Shown here one piece after another: positions 1 through 6,568 of a DNA stretch of 9,173 nt; positions within the stretch are counted from its first letter, which is position 1; each line of letters begins with the position of its first letter. The stretch covers positions 1 through 9,173 of the forward strand of contig UQHJ01000086.1 of assembly GCA_900540885.1 (NCBI GenBank). Reading direction: 5' to 3'. The notes below the pieces were generated by a model. It did not search any database and was not told the origin of the DNA. It was given only the letters and a program-made list of their open reading frames with translations. Source of the stretch: an uncultured Prevotella sp. (lineage in GTDB: Bacteria; Bacteroidota; Bacteroidia; Bacteroidales; Bacteroidaceae). The position numbers and the translations under genes were made by a program.

Positions 1-5
1 GTATT

Positions 6-103
6 GTATTTGCTTGTCAAGGCATCGAGCCTTGCCAAGCAAATGCCGACGCGGGGACGCGTCGCCCCCAGGTGAGGACGCGATTCCCCCAGGTGAGGAC
101 GCG
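6..103 (+). repeat. GC-rich double-hairpin repeat, copy A
   Basis: The first hairpin has 16-nt arms at 8-23 and 29-44 (15 of 16 paired, T17/C35 mismatched) around the loop ATCGA. A second perfect hairpin follows: CGACGCG (47-53), loop GGGA, CGCGTCG (58-64). Then CCCCCAGGTGAGGACGCG occurs twice in tandem (65-82 and 86-103). Copies B (6874-6980, minus) and C (7000-7086, plus) share the loop, the second hairpin and the CCCCCAGGT tail. Unlike them, copy A lacks the ACCCGCCCCCCAATT end and has the duplicated tail instead. The family is unidentified. It resembles REP/BIME-type intergenic palindromes in architecture only. Confidence 0.85.
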
Positions 104-127
104 TTACTTGCTCACATGTGCTGAAAA

Positions 128-157
128 AGATTAATGTCAGATTAATGAAGATTAATG
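128..157 (+). repeat. Three phased AGATTAATG direct repeats
   Basis: AGATTAATG occurs at 128-136, 139-147 and 149-157, so the units start 11 and 10 bp apart, about one helical turn. They lie about 165 bp upstream of the operon promoter. Such phasing is compatible with a DNA-binding protein site, but AT-rich sequence can produce this by chance. The rest of 104-318 shows no gene. Confidence 0.5.
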
Positions 158-319
158 TTCAAAGCCAACTCGCAAAGATAGCTTGAGTGTTATTTGTGTT
201 AATCGATGTTCCGTCGCATTTTATGGATTAATTGTGCAGTTTCATCGTTCAACTTAGCACTGATAGAACTTTTTGTTTTTAATTTAGGATTTTATGTTAC
301 AAAATTGTTACGAAATAGT

Positions 320-350
320 TTTGTAAGCAATTTATTATCTGTTACCTTTG
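320..350 (+). promoter_or_regulatory. Promoter of the VTC/DUF4956 operon
   Basis: A TTTG -33 element (320-323) is followed by a 19-nt spacer and TACCTTTG (343-350), an exact match to the Bacteroidetes consensus TAnnTTTG. The predicted transcript starts near 357, about 29 nt before the ATG at 386. The -33 box lies inside the right arm of an inverted repeat TTACAAAA (297-304) / TTTTGTAA (319-326), which could be an operator. Confidence 0.8.
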
Positions 351-385
351 TTGTCGATTAATATTCTAATACAAAATTGAAACTG

Positions 386-1165
386 ATGCAGCACCTTGTT
401 GATGATATAGAGCGGTTAGCTCGGCAACTCCCCCCTATTACGCTGAAGGAGATGTCGAGCATTCGCTTGATGAATCGTACTGATCAGAAATACCTAACTA
501 ATGTTGATACACTGAAGCAGTTGCTGCTTCTTACCGTCGGGAGCTATTACTCGCAAGAGATAGCAGACCATAGGGTGAGTCCGTATGCTACGACGTATTG
601 GGACGATCCTGTGACGCACTGCCTTTTCCGGCAGCATGAGACGGGGCGCAAACCACGGCAGAAAATCCGCGTGCGCACGTACTTAAGTTCCAATATCACC
701 TTTTTAGAGGTGAAGAAGAAGGATAATCATGGTAAGACGGCTAAGAAACGTGTGGAGGTGCCTTCGTTGGAGTCGGTGATGCATAAAGGAGCGGGTAGCG
801 ACTTTGTGAAGCAACAGACGGGGCTGCAGATGCACGACTTAGCTCCTGCAGTTGGCAATCGTTTCAATCGCATAACGTTGGTTAATTTTGCTAAGACGGA
901 ACGTTTGACTATCGACTTTGGTATTTCGTTTTATAATTATGCTACTGACGAAAGGGCTTCAATGGACAATATTGTGGTGATAGAATTGAAGCGTGATGGA
1001 CGTTGCCCATCACCTATTATCCCTTTGCTGCGCCAGTTGCGCATTAAACCTGCAGGATTTAGCAAATATTGTATTGGGGCTTCTGTTACTGATTCCTCGT
1101 TACGTATCAATCGTTTTAAGAAGCGCTTGATAAGGGTTAATAAAGTGGCTAACAAAATTCATTAA
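386..1165 (+). CDS. VTC-domain protein (polyphosphate polymerase-like)
   Basis: The 259-aa cytoplasmic protein has the tunnel-fold (CYTH/TTM-like) VTC pattern. It shows RTDQKY near residues 31-36, the basic KIRVR strand at 93-97, FLEVKKK (E108, K110), KKRVEV at 120-125, NRFNRI at 159-163, TERLTIDFG at 171-179, VVIELKR (E200, K202) and FSKY at 225-228. In characterised family members such basic and acidic tunnel residues bind nucleotide and polyphosphate. Polymerase activity here is inferred. A longer reading from a TTG at 377 is possible, but ATG 386 is preferred because TTG starts are uncommon in this group and the promoter leaves a normal short leader. It is the first gene of a five-gene operon. 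VTC and DUF4956 genes are commonly adjacent in bacteria, which strengthens the call. Confidence 0.87.
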   Translation: MQHLVDDIERLARQLPPITLKEMSSIRLMNRTDQKYLTNVDTLKQLLLLTVGSYYSQEIADHRVSPYATTYWDDPVTHCLFRQHETGRKPRQKIRVRTYLSSNITFLEVKKKDNHGKTAKKRVEVPSLESVMHKGAGSDFVKQQTGLQMHDLAPAVGNRFNRITLVNFAKTERLTIDFGISFYNYATDERASMDNIVVIELKRDGRCPSPIIPLLRQLRIKPAGFSKYCIGASVTDSSLRINRFKKRLIRVNKVANKIH

Positions 1166-1201
1166 ACTTATAAAACTCATAAACTCATTTAGTTCATATA
1201 A

Positions 1202-1849
1202 ATGGATCTTTCTGCATTTCATCTTTTTCCACTCATTACGAGTTTGGTTATTAACACGATAGTCACTTGGATTGTCGTTCACTTCTTTTACTATCCCAAA
1301 GGTCGTCGTCGCGACTATTATTTTACGTTTATATTGCTGAGTGTAAGTATATTTATGCTCATTGCTTTATTGATGCGCGATGCACACGATGTGGGCATTG
1401 GAGCAGCATTGGGCCTATTCGCTATCTTTGGCATAATCCGTTATCGAACGGAGAGTGTACCCATTCGAGAGATGACCTACCTATTCTTCTTGGTGGCATT
1501 GAGTGTGATAAACGGAAAGTGTGGAGGGACGCTTCTGACGTGGGCAGAGACGGCCGTTATCAACGTGATATTCTTAATCTGCGTTTGGCTGTGTGAAAAC
1601 TTCTTGACTTCGAGCCACGAGGGCTGTAAGTATGTGAAGTATGATAATATTGACTTGATTAAACCCGAGCGTTATGAGGATTTAAAGGCCGACCTTGAAG
1701 AACGCCTTGGACTCAACATTACACGTGTGGAAGTGGGCGCGGTAGACTTTTTGACGGACATGACCATGTTGCGCGTGTTCTACCTTGACCCCGACAATCG
1801 CATTAAGAGTGTAGACCGCATGACGAAGATACCTAAGGATAATGAATAA
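1202..1849 (+). CDS. DUF4956 integral membrane protein
   Basis: The 215-aa protein has four or five hydrophobic segments at roughly residues 9-29, 41-58, 65-79, 92-104 and 115-131. They are followed by a soluble C-terminal domain of about 80 residues. The strongest family mark is GLFAIFGIIRYRTES (71-85) running into PIREMTYLF, the conserved loop of DUF4956. The C-terminal part (from about 150) has an alternating alpha/beta character and is probably cytoplasmic. It begins 36 nt after the VTC gene. The family is a regular partner of VTC proteins and may anchor the enzyme or pass its product across the inner membrane. That role is inferred and has not been shown for this gene. Confidence 0.9.
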   Translation: MDLSAFHLFPLITSLVINTIVTWIVVHFFYYPKGRRRDYYFTFILLSVSIFMLIALLMRDAHDVGIGAALGLFAIFGIIRYRTESVPIREMTYLFFLVALSVINGKCGGTLLTWAETAVINVIFLICVWLCENFLTSSHEGCKYVKYDNIDLIKPERYEDLKADLEERLGLNITRVEVGAVDFLTDMTMLRVFYLDPDNRIKSVDRMTKIPKDNE

Positions 1850-1864
1850 GTAACGCTTACGCTT

Positions 1865-2692
1865 ATGAAACGTACCCTATTACTTACTGCTATTGTAGCT
1901 TTTGCTGGCCTAAATACGGCTCAGGCTGATGACTTTGGCTTGTGGGGCGACTTGGCAGTGCAAAAAAACATAACGAAAAATTTCTCGGTAGATGCGGGCA
2001 TTGACCTGCGTGCCGAAAACGAATTGAAGGACTTTACGCGCATTGGTGCCGGTGTCGGCCTGGGCTTTAAGGCTACGAAGTGGCTATCGTTTGGCGCGGG
2101 CTATACGTTCTTGCACGATTATAATCTGAGCGAGACGAAGCCGTCGTATAAGAAGGACGGAACGACCTTTCGTGGCTATAACGTTGATGATGCGTATTGG
2201 CGCAACAAACACCGCGCTACGTTCGACGTGAGTGGGGCTATCCCTATAGGTCGCTTTACTATCACCGTGCGTGAGCGTTATCAATATACGCACTATGTGG
2301 CGACTAATACGCAACGCACCAAGTATCGCAGCGAGATAACCGACCTTGATGGGTGGACGGGCGATGTTTATACCATCTGTGGTCGCCACTTTAGCAGTAT
2401 GGAGCAAGAAAAGGACGCGAAGGTAGCGAAAGATAAGCATTACTTGCGTTCGCGCTTCGGCTTGGAATATAACATTCGTCATTGTGCTTGGACTCCCTAT
2501 GCTACTTATGAGTTTAGCAACAACCTCAGTCATCAACTTCACCTCGATAAGCAGCGCCTTACGGTGGGTGCAGAGTGGAAGATTACGAAACAGCATCGTC
2601 TTGATTTAGCTTACGTTTACAGCAATGGTGCTGACGATGACAATAATAGCGACTGCCATGCTTTAAGCATTGGCTATAAGTTTAAGTTTTAA
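1865..2692 (+). CDS. DUF2490-type outer-membrane beta-barrel
   Basis: The 275-aa precursor has a signal peptide ending NTAQA|D at residue 21. The mature part is built of amphipathic strands rich in alternating aromatic and charged residues. It starts with DFGLWGDLAVQKNI and includes FSVDAGIDLRAENEL, IGAGVGLGFKATKWLSFGAGY (60-80), FTITVRERYQY (131-141) and HYLRSRFGLEY (192-202). It ends SIGYKFKF with the terminal Phe typical of outer-membrane barrels. This layout fits DUF2490, common in Bacteroidales. Residues about 88-115 and 145-190 are long polar stretches, probably surface loops. It starts 15 nt after DUF4956, so it is co-transcribed and may provide the outer-membrane step of the system. 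The exact family is inferred from strand pattern. Confidence 0.75.
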   Translation: MKRTLLLTAIVAFAGLNTAQADDFGLWGDLAVQKNITKNFSVDAGIDLRAENELKDFTRIGAGVGLGFKATKWLSFGAGYTFLHDYNLSETKPSYKKDGTTFRGYNVDDAYWRNKHRATFDVSGAIPIGRFTITVRERYQYTHYVATNTQRTKYRSEITDLDGWTGDVYTICGRHFSSMEQEKDAKVAKDKHYLRSRFGLEYNIRHCAWTPYATYEFSNNLSHQLHLDKQRLTVGAEWKITKQHRLDLAYVYSNGADDDNNSDCHALSIGYKFKF

Positions 2693-2704
2693 GGATAAAA
2701 ACGT

Positions 2705-3136
2705 ATGAAAAAGTTCTTTTTGAGCCTACTCTTAGGTGGCGTCGCCTTGACGGCAGCTGCTGACAATGATTATATGGTGTTCCAGAAGACGAATGGCGAA
2801 GAGTTCTCACTCAATGTGGATCACTTGAAAATCACTTTTGCCAACGGAGCAATGAATGCTACTGACGGTAAGAATAGCTTTAGTGTAGCTTTGAGCGACA
2901 TGAATAAAATGTTCTTTTCAGCCAATCCTACAATGGGCATTGAACAAGCAACAACGGCTACATCTGATGAGGTAAGTGCAACGATTGAGAATGGCCAATT
3001 GCACGTTACGGCTCCAGCGGGCAGTCGCGTAAGCGTTTATAGCCTCGATGGCCGCCAAGTTGGTACGCGGTATTTGGCAGAAGGCACGTACTTAGTGCGC
3101 ATTAACAATACCACTCTTAAAGTTTTGGCTCGATGA
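2705..3136 (+). CDS. Miniature secreted protein with T9SS-like C-terminal domain
   Basis: The 143-aa precursor has a signal peptide (residues 1 to about 19, LTAAA|D). A short module at about 22-72 follows, patterned as two strand pairs (FSLNVDHLKITF, then NSFSVALSDMNKMFF). A linker at 73-90 leads to residues 91-143, which resemble a type A T9SS sorting domain: VSVYSLDGRQVG, then GTYLVRINN, then TLKVLAR at the very end. In type IX secretion such a domain directs cargo across the outer membrane and is then removed. There is almost no cargo here. The N-terminal module recurs, loosely, at residues 24-70 of the next gene. Its stop codon overlaps the start of that gene (ATGA, 3133-3136), implying translational coupling. 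Confidence 0.65.
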   Translation: MKKFFLSLLLGGVALTAAADNDYMVFQKTNGEEFSLNVDHLKITFANGAMNATDGKNSFSVALSDMNKMFFSANPTMGIEQATTATSDEVSATIENGQLHVTAPAGSRVSVYSLDGRQVGTRYLAEGTYLVRINNTTLKVLAR

Positions 3137-4353
3137 AGCATTTACGTACTTTTCTTGCTACGGCTGCACTCTGTGTGGCTTCAGCAGTTTCAGCACAGAC
3201 GCTGAAAGTATATACAGGCCAGGTAGCTATAGCATTTCCTGCTACAGCTACGGGCGAGATGAAATATGTAGGGTCGGCCTTGACGATAGGTTCGATGACA
3301 TTCGACTTAGCAACGGTAGACTCTATCACGGTTGATCGCTCAGAGATCGTTCCTGCCAATGTAGGTGTGACGTATGACGACGCTACGGGAGCTCGCGTTA
3401 CGATAGCGGCCGATGTGGCTCCTTACTTCGTAACGAAACAAGTGGTGGGCAACCACGTGAGTTTGGTGGCCAATAATAGTTTGACTGATGAAGTGACCTA
3501 TACCCTTTCGGGCGCGGCAGCGAATGGTTCGTTCTATATGGACGGTGAGTATAAGTCAACCATTGCACTGAATGGAGTCAGCTTAACGAACCCTGATAGT
3601 GCGGCCATTTGCATTGACAATGGTAAGCGTATCAATGTTGTGCTGTCGGACGGCACATCGAACACCTTGGTAGACGGCATGGGGGGCACACAGAAGGCTT
3701 GCTTCTTTATTAATGGCCATGCAGAGTTTAAAGGCAGTGGTGCACTTACGTTGACAGGTAATACGAAGCATGCTTATGCTTCGGACGAATATACGGTGTT
3801 ACACGCTTCAGTAGGCAATATCACCATAACGGGAGCTGTGAGTGATGGCTTACACGTAGAGCAATACTTCAAGATGAGTGGTGGTACGCTCACAGTGGGC
3901 GGAACAAAGGGTGACTGCATTGATGTGAGTCCGACAAAGGACGCTACCGACGAGTTGAACGGCCAAGTGTTAATCAATGGTGGCCGGCTGACTATGAGCG
4001 TTGATGCTGAAGATGTGAAGGGCTTGAAGTGTGACAGTGCCATGACTATTATGGGCGGTACTATTCATGCTGACGTGAATGGCAACGGAACGAAAGGTTT
4101 CAGTGTAGGTACCGACCTCTATATCGGTCAGGCAGAGGGTGCTACAACGGCCATTACGATGAACGTTGCAGGTACGACCTATCATAAGGGCGAAGTAGAC
4201 GAATCAAAGTGCCGTGGTATCAAGGTGAAAGGTAACTACACCTTAGCAGGTGGTACCATTTCGATGAATGTAACTGGCAAGAAGGCCAAAGGCATCTCTG
4301 TTGACGGCCTTTACACCAAGACGGGTGGCACAACGAATGTGCAACCAGAGTAA
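3133..4353 (+). CDS. Secreted DUF4353 (Cthe_2159-like) carbohydrate-binding beta-helix protein
   Basis: The 406-aa precursor has a signal peptide ending AVSA|Q at residue 21. Residues about 24-70 form a short strand module like that of the preceding protein. From about 120 it is a Gly/Thr-rich right-handed beta-helix-like domain. Rungs recur as a turn plus GGT: SDGLHVEQYFKMSGGTL (237-253), EDVKGLKCDSAMTIMGGTI (293-311), CRGIKVKGNYTLAGGTI (360-376) and AKGISVDGLYTKTGGTT (385-401), the last ones about 26 residues apart. This is the pattern of DUF4353; the Cthe_2159 member of that family is known to bind acidic polysaccharide. It ends TNVQPE with no C-terminal sorting domain. DUF4353 proteins often occur with VTC, DUF4956 and CotH-like kinase genes. 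No CotH gene is present here. Confidence 0.8.
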   Translation: MKHLRTFLATAALCVASAVSAQTLKVYTGQVAIAFPATATGEMKYVGSALTIGSMTFDLATVDSITVDRSEIVPANVGVTYDDATGARVTIAADVAPYFVTKQVVGNHVSLVANNSLTDEVTYTLSGAAANGSFYMDGEYKSTIALNGVSLTNPDSAAICIDNGKRINVVLSDGTSNTLVDGMGGTQKACFFINGHAEFKGSGALTLTGNTKHAYASDEYTVLHASVGNITITGAVSDGLHVEQYFKMSGGTLTVGGTKGDCIDVSPTKDATDELNGQVLINGGRLTMSVDAEDVKGLKCDSAMTIMGGTIHADVNGNGTKGFSVGTDLYIGQAEGATTAITMNVAGTTYHKGEVDESKCRGIKVKGNYTLAGGTISMNVTGKKAKGISVDGLYTKTGGTTNVQPE

Positions 4354-4372
4354 TAAAGCACATTTAATAAAT

Positions 4373-4429
4373 GGGGGTAGACGCCTTGCTTGCGGACATT
4401 ATCAATCCGTAGGCAAGATGTCTGCCCCC
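4373..4429 (+). terminator. Long GU-rich stem-loop after the operon
   Basis: Two 24-nt arms (4373-4396 and 4406-4429) pair as plus-strand RNA with one C-A mismatch and four G-U wobbles, around a 9-nt loop. The wobbles would be A-C mismatches on the other strand, so the structure makes sense as plus-strand RNA. It begins 20 nt after the stop of the last operon gene and ends about 50 nt before the next promoter. There is no T-run after it, so classical intrinsic termination is uncertain. Protection of the mRNA end or a mobile palindrome are alternatives. Confidence 0.45.
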
Positions 4430-4480
4430 CCTTCCGTTGGAGCACTCGCGTCTATTACGTTTGGTTTTTCCCTTCTACAT

Positions 4481-4511
4481 TTTCGTTCCTCAGCAGAAAG
4501 CAGTACTTTTG
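4481..4511 (+). promoter_or_regulatory. Promoter of the L,D-transpeptidase gene
   Basis: TTTC (4481-4484), a 19-nt spacer and TACTTTTG (4504-4511) followed by CA fit the Bacteroidetes promoter well, with one -33 mismatch. Transcription would start near 4518, about 22 nt before ATG 4540. This rules out an N-terminal extension of the gene into the upstream hairpin. A second TAnnTTTG (TACGTTTG, 4456-4463) lacks a correctly spaced -33 element. Confidence 0.7.
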
Positions 4512-4539
4512 CAATTCATATTTGCAATCGCTATTACCT

Positions 4540-5361
4540 ATGAAATATTTATCCTATATATTCCTTTTTGTTCTACTTTGTTTTATTGCTTGTGGTAAGA
4601 AACAAGCGTTGAATGAAGATGCGATGTCCACTCCCGATTCTCTGTTAAATCAGCAATTGGCTGATGCAGGGCCGAGTGAGGACGAAATATCTTCGTTGAC
4701 CGACACAGCTAAACAAGAGAAAGAAAAAGCATTGGATGAAAAGTACCAAGGTCTACACATCTACGTATCGAAGACCACCATGCACCTCTACGTCCTTGAT
4801 AAGAATGACAGCGTACTGTTTACCTGTGGCATCGCTTGCGGCCTGCGTCGTGGTAATAAAACAGCTAAAGGTGATTATAAAACGCCAGAGGGCAACTTCC
4901 ATATATCAGGATTGTTTAATAGTACCGACTGGGTACATAAGACAAAGGACGGACGTAGCGTGAAGGGCTGCTATGGTCCTCACTTTCTGCGTTTGGCCAC
5001 GGGGCCTTTAGGCGGTATTGGCATACATGGTACTAATTCACCAGGAAGCATTGGTAAACGTGCCTCAGAAGGGTGTATTCGCGTGAATAGTACTAATATC
5101 ATCACGCTGTATAATAATTATGCCTACAATGGCATGCCCGTCACGGTATCAACAGAGGGAGCACCACTCCCAGCCTTTAAGGGACTTCCTAACGACCCTG
5201 TAAAAGAAAAGGCTAAAGAGAAAGAGAAGGATACTACCTCTTCTGCTATCCATCGTGGCGTAGAACACCTACAAGCAGAACCTTCGCATAGCGAAAGTGG
5301 GGCCTCCTCCTCGAATAGTAGCCATTCGCAGCGAGTTGCTGCTGATACCCTCTTTGATTAA
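4540..5361 (+). CDS. L,D-transpeptidase lipoprotein (YkuD family)
   Basis: The 273-aa precursor has a lipoprotein signal with lipobox FIAC, Cys18 being the lipidated residue. An acidic, Lys/Glu-rich linker covers about 20-68. The YkuD domain spans about 71-205: GLHIYVSKTTMHLYVLD, TPEGNFHIS, the catalytic-site histidine H163 in IHGT, and SEGCIR with nucleophile Cys179. It acts in the periplasm on peptidoglycan stem peptides, forming 3-3 cross-links or attaching proteins; which of these cannot be told. The tail (about 206-273) is low-complexity, first Lys/Glu (222-230) then Ser-rich, with no known domain. ATG 4540 is chosen because it starts a proper lipoprotein signal just after a promoter; the frame is open further upstream to 4390 only through non-coding hairpin sequence. 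Confidence 0.93.
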   Translation: MKYLSYIFLFVLLCFIACGKKQALNEDAMSTPDSLLNQQLADAGPSEDEISSLTDTAKQEKEKALDEKYQGLHIYVSKTTMHLYVLDKNDSVLFTCGIACGLRRGNKTAKGDYKTPEGNFHISGLFNSTDWVHKTKDGRSVKGCYGPHFLRLATGPLGGIGIHGTNSPGSIGKRASEGCIRVNSTNIITLYNNYAYNGMPVTVSTEGAPLPAFKGLPNDPVKEKAKEKEKDTTSSAIHRGVEHLQAEPSHSESGASSSNSSHSQRVAADTLFD

Positions 5362-5394
5362 TTTACTTTTTACACATTCGTAATGAATGTGTGT

Positions 5395-5464
5395 AAAACA
5401 AGCTGCAAACCGAGTTAGTAATCAAAAAGATTATTAAAAGGCTTGGTTTTCAGCTTGTTTTTTT
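5395..5464 (+). terminator. Terminator of the L,D-transpeptidase gene
   Basis: Arms of 20 nt (5395-5414 and 5442-5461) pair with one C-T mismatch and one G-U wobble, and the right arm runs into seven T (5458-5464). The 27-nt apical region contains a small internal stem TAATC/GATTA (5419-5423, 5429-5433). A weaker 8-bp hairpin (5372-5379 with 5385-5392) lies directly after the stop codon. The T-run overlaps the promoter of the next unit. Confidence 0.8.
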
Positions 5465-5473
5465 GTATCTTCG
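5443..5473 (+). promoter_or_regulatory. Promoter of the NlpC/P60 leader
   Basis: TTGG (5443-5446), a 19-nt spacer and TATCTTCG (5466-5473) match TTTG...TAnnTTTG with one change in each box. Transcription would start near 5480, giving a leader of about 215 nt before ATG 5694. The -33 box sits inside the right arm of the preceding terminator. No other convincing promoter was seen closer to the gene. Confidence 0.6.
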
Positions 5474-5483
5474 CGATGTTGAT

Positions 5484-5666
5484 TTTTGGTAGGACTATAT
5501 AGATGGTCTGTAAGTATGCTCATGTTTTTGTTATTATCCTTTTGAGCAACCTACCAAAAGCGCTTATAGGCTTTGCCTATTATGAGAAAATGATATGATT
5601 TGATGAATGTTTGGGCGGTGGGTTTATTACCTAACCCCCAAAGTAGTGTTGTGCTTGATTTTCTCA
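5484..5666 (+). promoter_or_regulatory. Structured 5' leader of the NlpC/P60 gene
   Basis: Three stacked structures fill this gene-free stretch. Stem 1 is TTTTGGTAGG (5484-5493) with CCTACCAAAA (5550-5559), enclosing TGCTCA/TGAGCA (5517-5522, 5543-5548). Stem 2 is ATAGGC-TTT-GCCTAT (5566-5580). Stem 3 is TGAGAAAAT (5583-5591) with ATTTTCTCA (5658-5666), enclosing a bulged 10-bp stem (5610-5614 plus 5620-5624 with 5633-5642). All outer arms are perfect. It may be a cis-regulatory RNA or an independent small RNA. It matches no family recognised here. Confidence 0.55.
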
Positions 5667-5693
5667 GTTAAGAAGTTGAACCTTTAAACCAAC

Positions 5694-6305
5694 ATGATAG
5701 TGAAAGTAAGAAAATATGCTGCTTGTTTGGCAGTGGGTGTATTGTCGTTGTTCACGTCAACGGCTCAAGCGCAGGACATTATGCCCGAGGCACTTCCCAC
5801 TCGTCCTACAGCAGAACGAATTGTAAAAGAAGTAACCCCCATTGGTGCGGTAGAACAAGCGATTACGTCTACAGCAAAAGCTGAAAAGTCTGTGGCCTAT
5901 AATTCCCAATTTGGTGAGAGCGTGGTACAGACAGCCCTTCAATATTTAGGAGCAAGTTATCGTTCAGGAATGTCAGGGCCTTATGCCTTCGATTGCTCAG
6001 GTTTTACAAGCTACGTTTATCGTAAGCAGAACGTTTCCATTCTCCGTTCATCGCGTTCGCAGTATACGCAAGGCACGCCCATTGCACGTATTGCAGATTT
6101 GAAAAAGGGCGACCTCGTATTCTTTGGAGGACGCGGAAGCACCCGTTCGGTAGGCCATGTGGGAATTGTTACCGATGTAGACCCTTCGGGCAATAACTTC
6201 TCATTCGTTCATGCAGCAAGTAGTGGTGGCGTAAAGATCTCAGACTCTAACGAAGCCTATTACAGTCGTCGCTACATTGGTGCACGCCGTATTGTCGAAA
6301 ATTAA
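5694..6305 (+). CDS. Secreted NlpC/P60 peptidoglycan endopeptidase
   Basis: The 203-aa precursor has a signal peptide ending TAQA|Q at residue 26. A Pro/Ala-rich linker (about 27-70) with no SH3 or LysM domain leads to the NlpC/P60 domain at about 72-200. The catalytic Cys101 is in FDCSGFT, His155 in GHVGIV and the third polar residue is His173 in FVHAAS; all three are present. KKGDLVFFGG (137-146) is the usual core strand. The family cuts gamma-D-Glu-diamino-acid bonds in stem peptides. It lies downstream of an L,D-transpeptidase but is transcribed separately, behind a long leader. No Shine-Dalgarno sequence is evident before ATG 5694, as is usual in Bacteroidetes. Confidence 0.95.
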   Translation: MIVKVRKYAACLAVGVLSLFTSTAQAQDIMPEALPTRPTAERIVKEVTPIGAVEQAITSTAKAEKSVAYNSQFGESVVQTALQYLGASYRSGMSGPYAFDCSGFTSYVYRKQNVSILRSSRSQYTQGTPIARIADLKKGDLVFFGGRGSTRSVGHVGIVTDVDPSGNNFSFVHAASSGGVKISDSNEAYYSRRYIGARRIVEN

Positions 6306-6373
6306 TTAGATACAAAGTATAAGTGAATTAAGGATCTTCTCCCCCTTACTAAGGCGAGTAATATCCATAGTCT

Positions 6374-6402
6374 AATTGCCGCTCTCAAAAAGGGTGGCAA
6401 TT
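6374..6402 (+). terminator. Hairpin after the NlpC/P60 gene
   Basis: Arms AATTGCCGCTCT (6374-6385) and AGGGTGGCAATT (6391-6402) pair fully as plus-strand RNA with two G-U wobbles around a 5-nt loop. The sequence after it is T-rich but has no clean T-run, so it is a moderate terminator candidate. It lies about 70 nt after the stop codon. Confidence 0.55.
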
Positions 6403-6452
6403 ATTTGTTATGACAACTTTTATTGATTTCCCCTTAAAAATCAAAGAGAAAG

Positions 6453-6484
6453 TTTGTGCGTAATAAAATAAATGCGTAATTTTG
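6453..6484 (+). promoter_or_regulatory. rpsU promoter
   Basis: TTTG (6453-6456), a 20-nt spacer and TAATTTTG (6477-6484) match the Bacteroidetes consensus exactly. The leader would start near 6491 and be about 78 nt long. It contains a small hairpin TAGGTA/TACCTA (6509-6528 region). The 20 nt before ATG 6569 are A-rich and contain no AGGAG-like sequence. Confidence 0.8.
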
Positions 6485-6568
6485 CAACTCGCAAAGAGTA
6501 GGTAAAATTGTATACCTATGTCAGCACAATCAATAGTAATTAAGTAATAACAAAATAAAACTCTAAAA

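Noticed and set aside
6..103. Integron attC site or phage attachment site
   Set aside because: No integrase-type core sites (such as GTTRRRY) flank the stem, no integrase gene is in the window, and the copies are inverted to each other without cassettes.
2084..2596. 170-aa open frame on the minus strand
   Set aside because: It lies wholly inside the DUF2490 gene, has no recognisable domain or promoter, and mirrors the codon pattern of the plus-strand gene.
4390..4539. N-terminal extension of the L,D-transpeptidase frame from a TTG
   Set aside because: It runs through the long stem-loop and upstream of the promoter at 4481-4511; ATG 4540 begins a proper lipoprotein signal.
5480..5693. ydaO-type c-di-AMP riboswitch, RNase P, SRP or 6S RNA
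   Set aside because: None of the conserved sequence signatures of the first three could be found; 6S RNA cannot be excluded by eye but the structure is made of separate stems, not one long bubbled helix.
6549..6568. Strong Shine-Dalgarno for rpsU autoregulation, as described in Flavobacterium
   Set aside because: The 20 nt before the start are A-rich with no AGGAG-like sequence, so that mechanism is not supported here.
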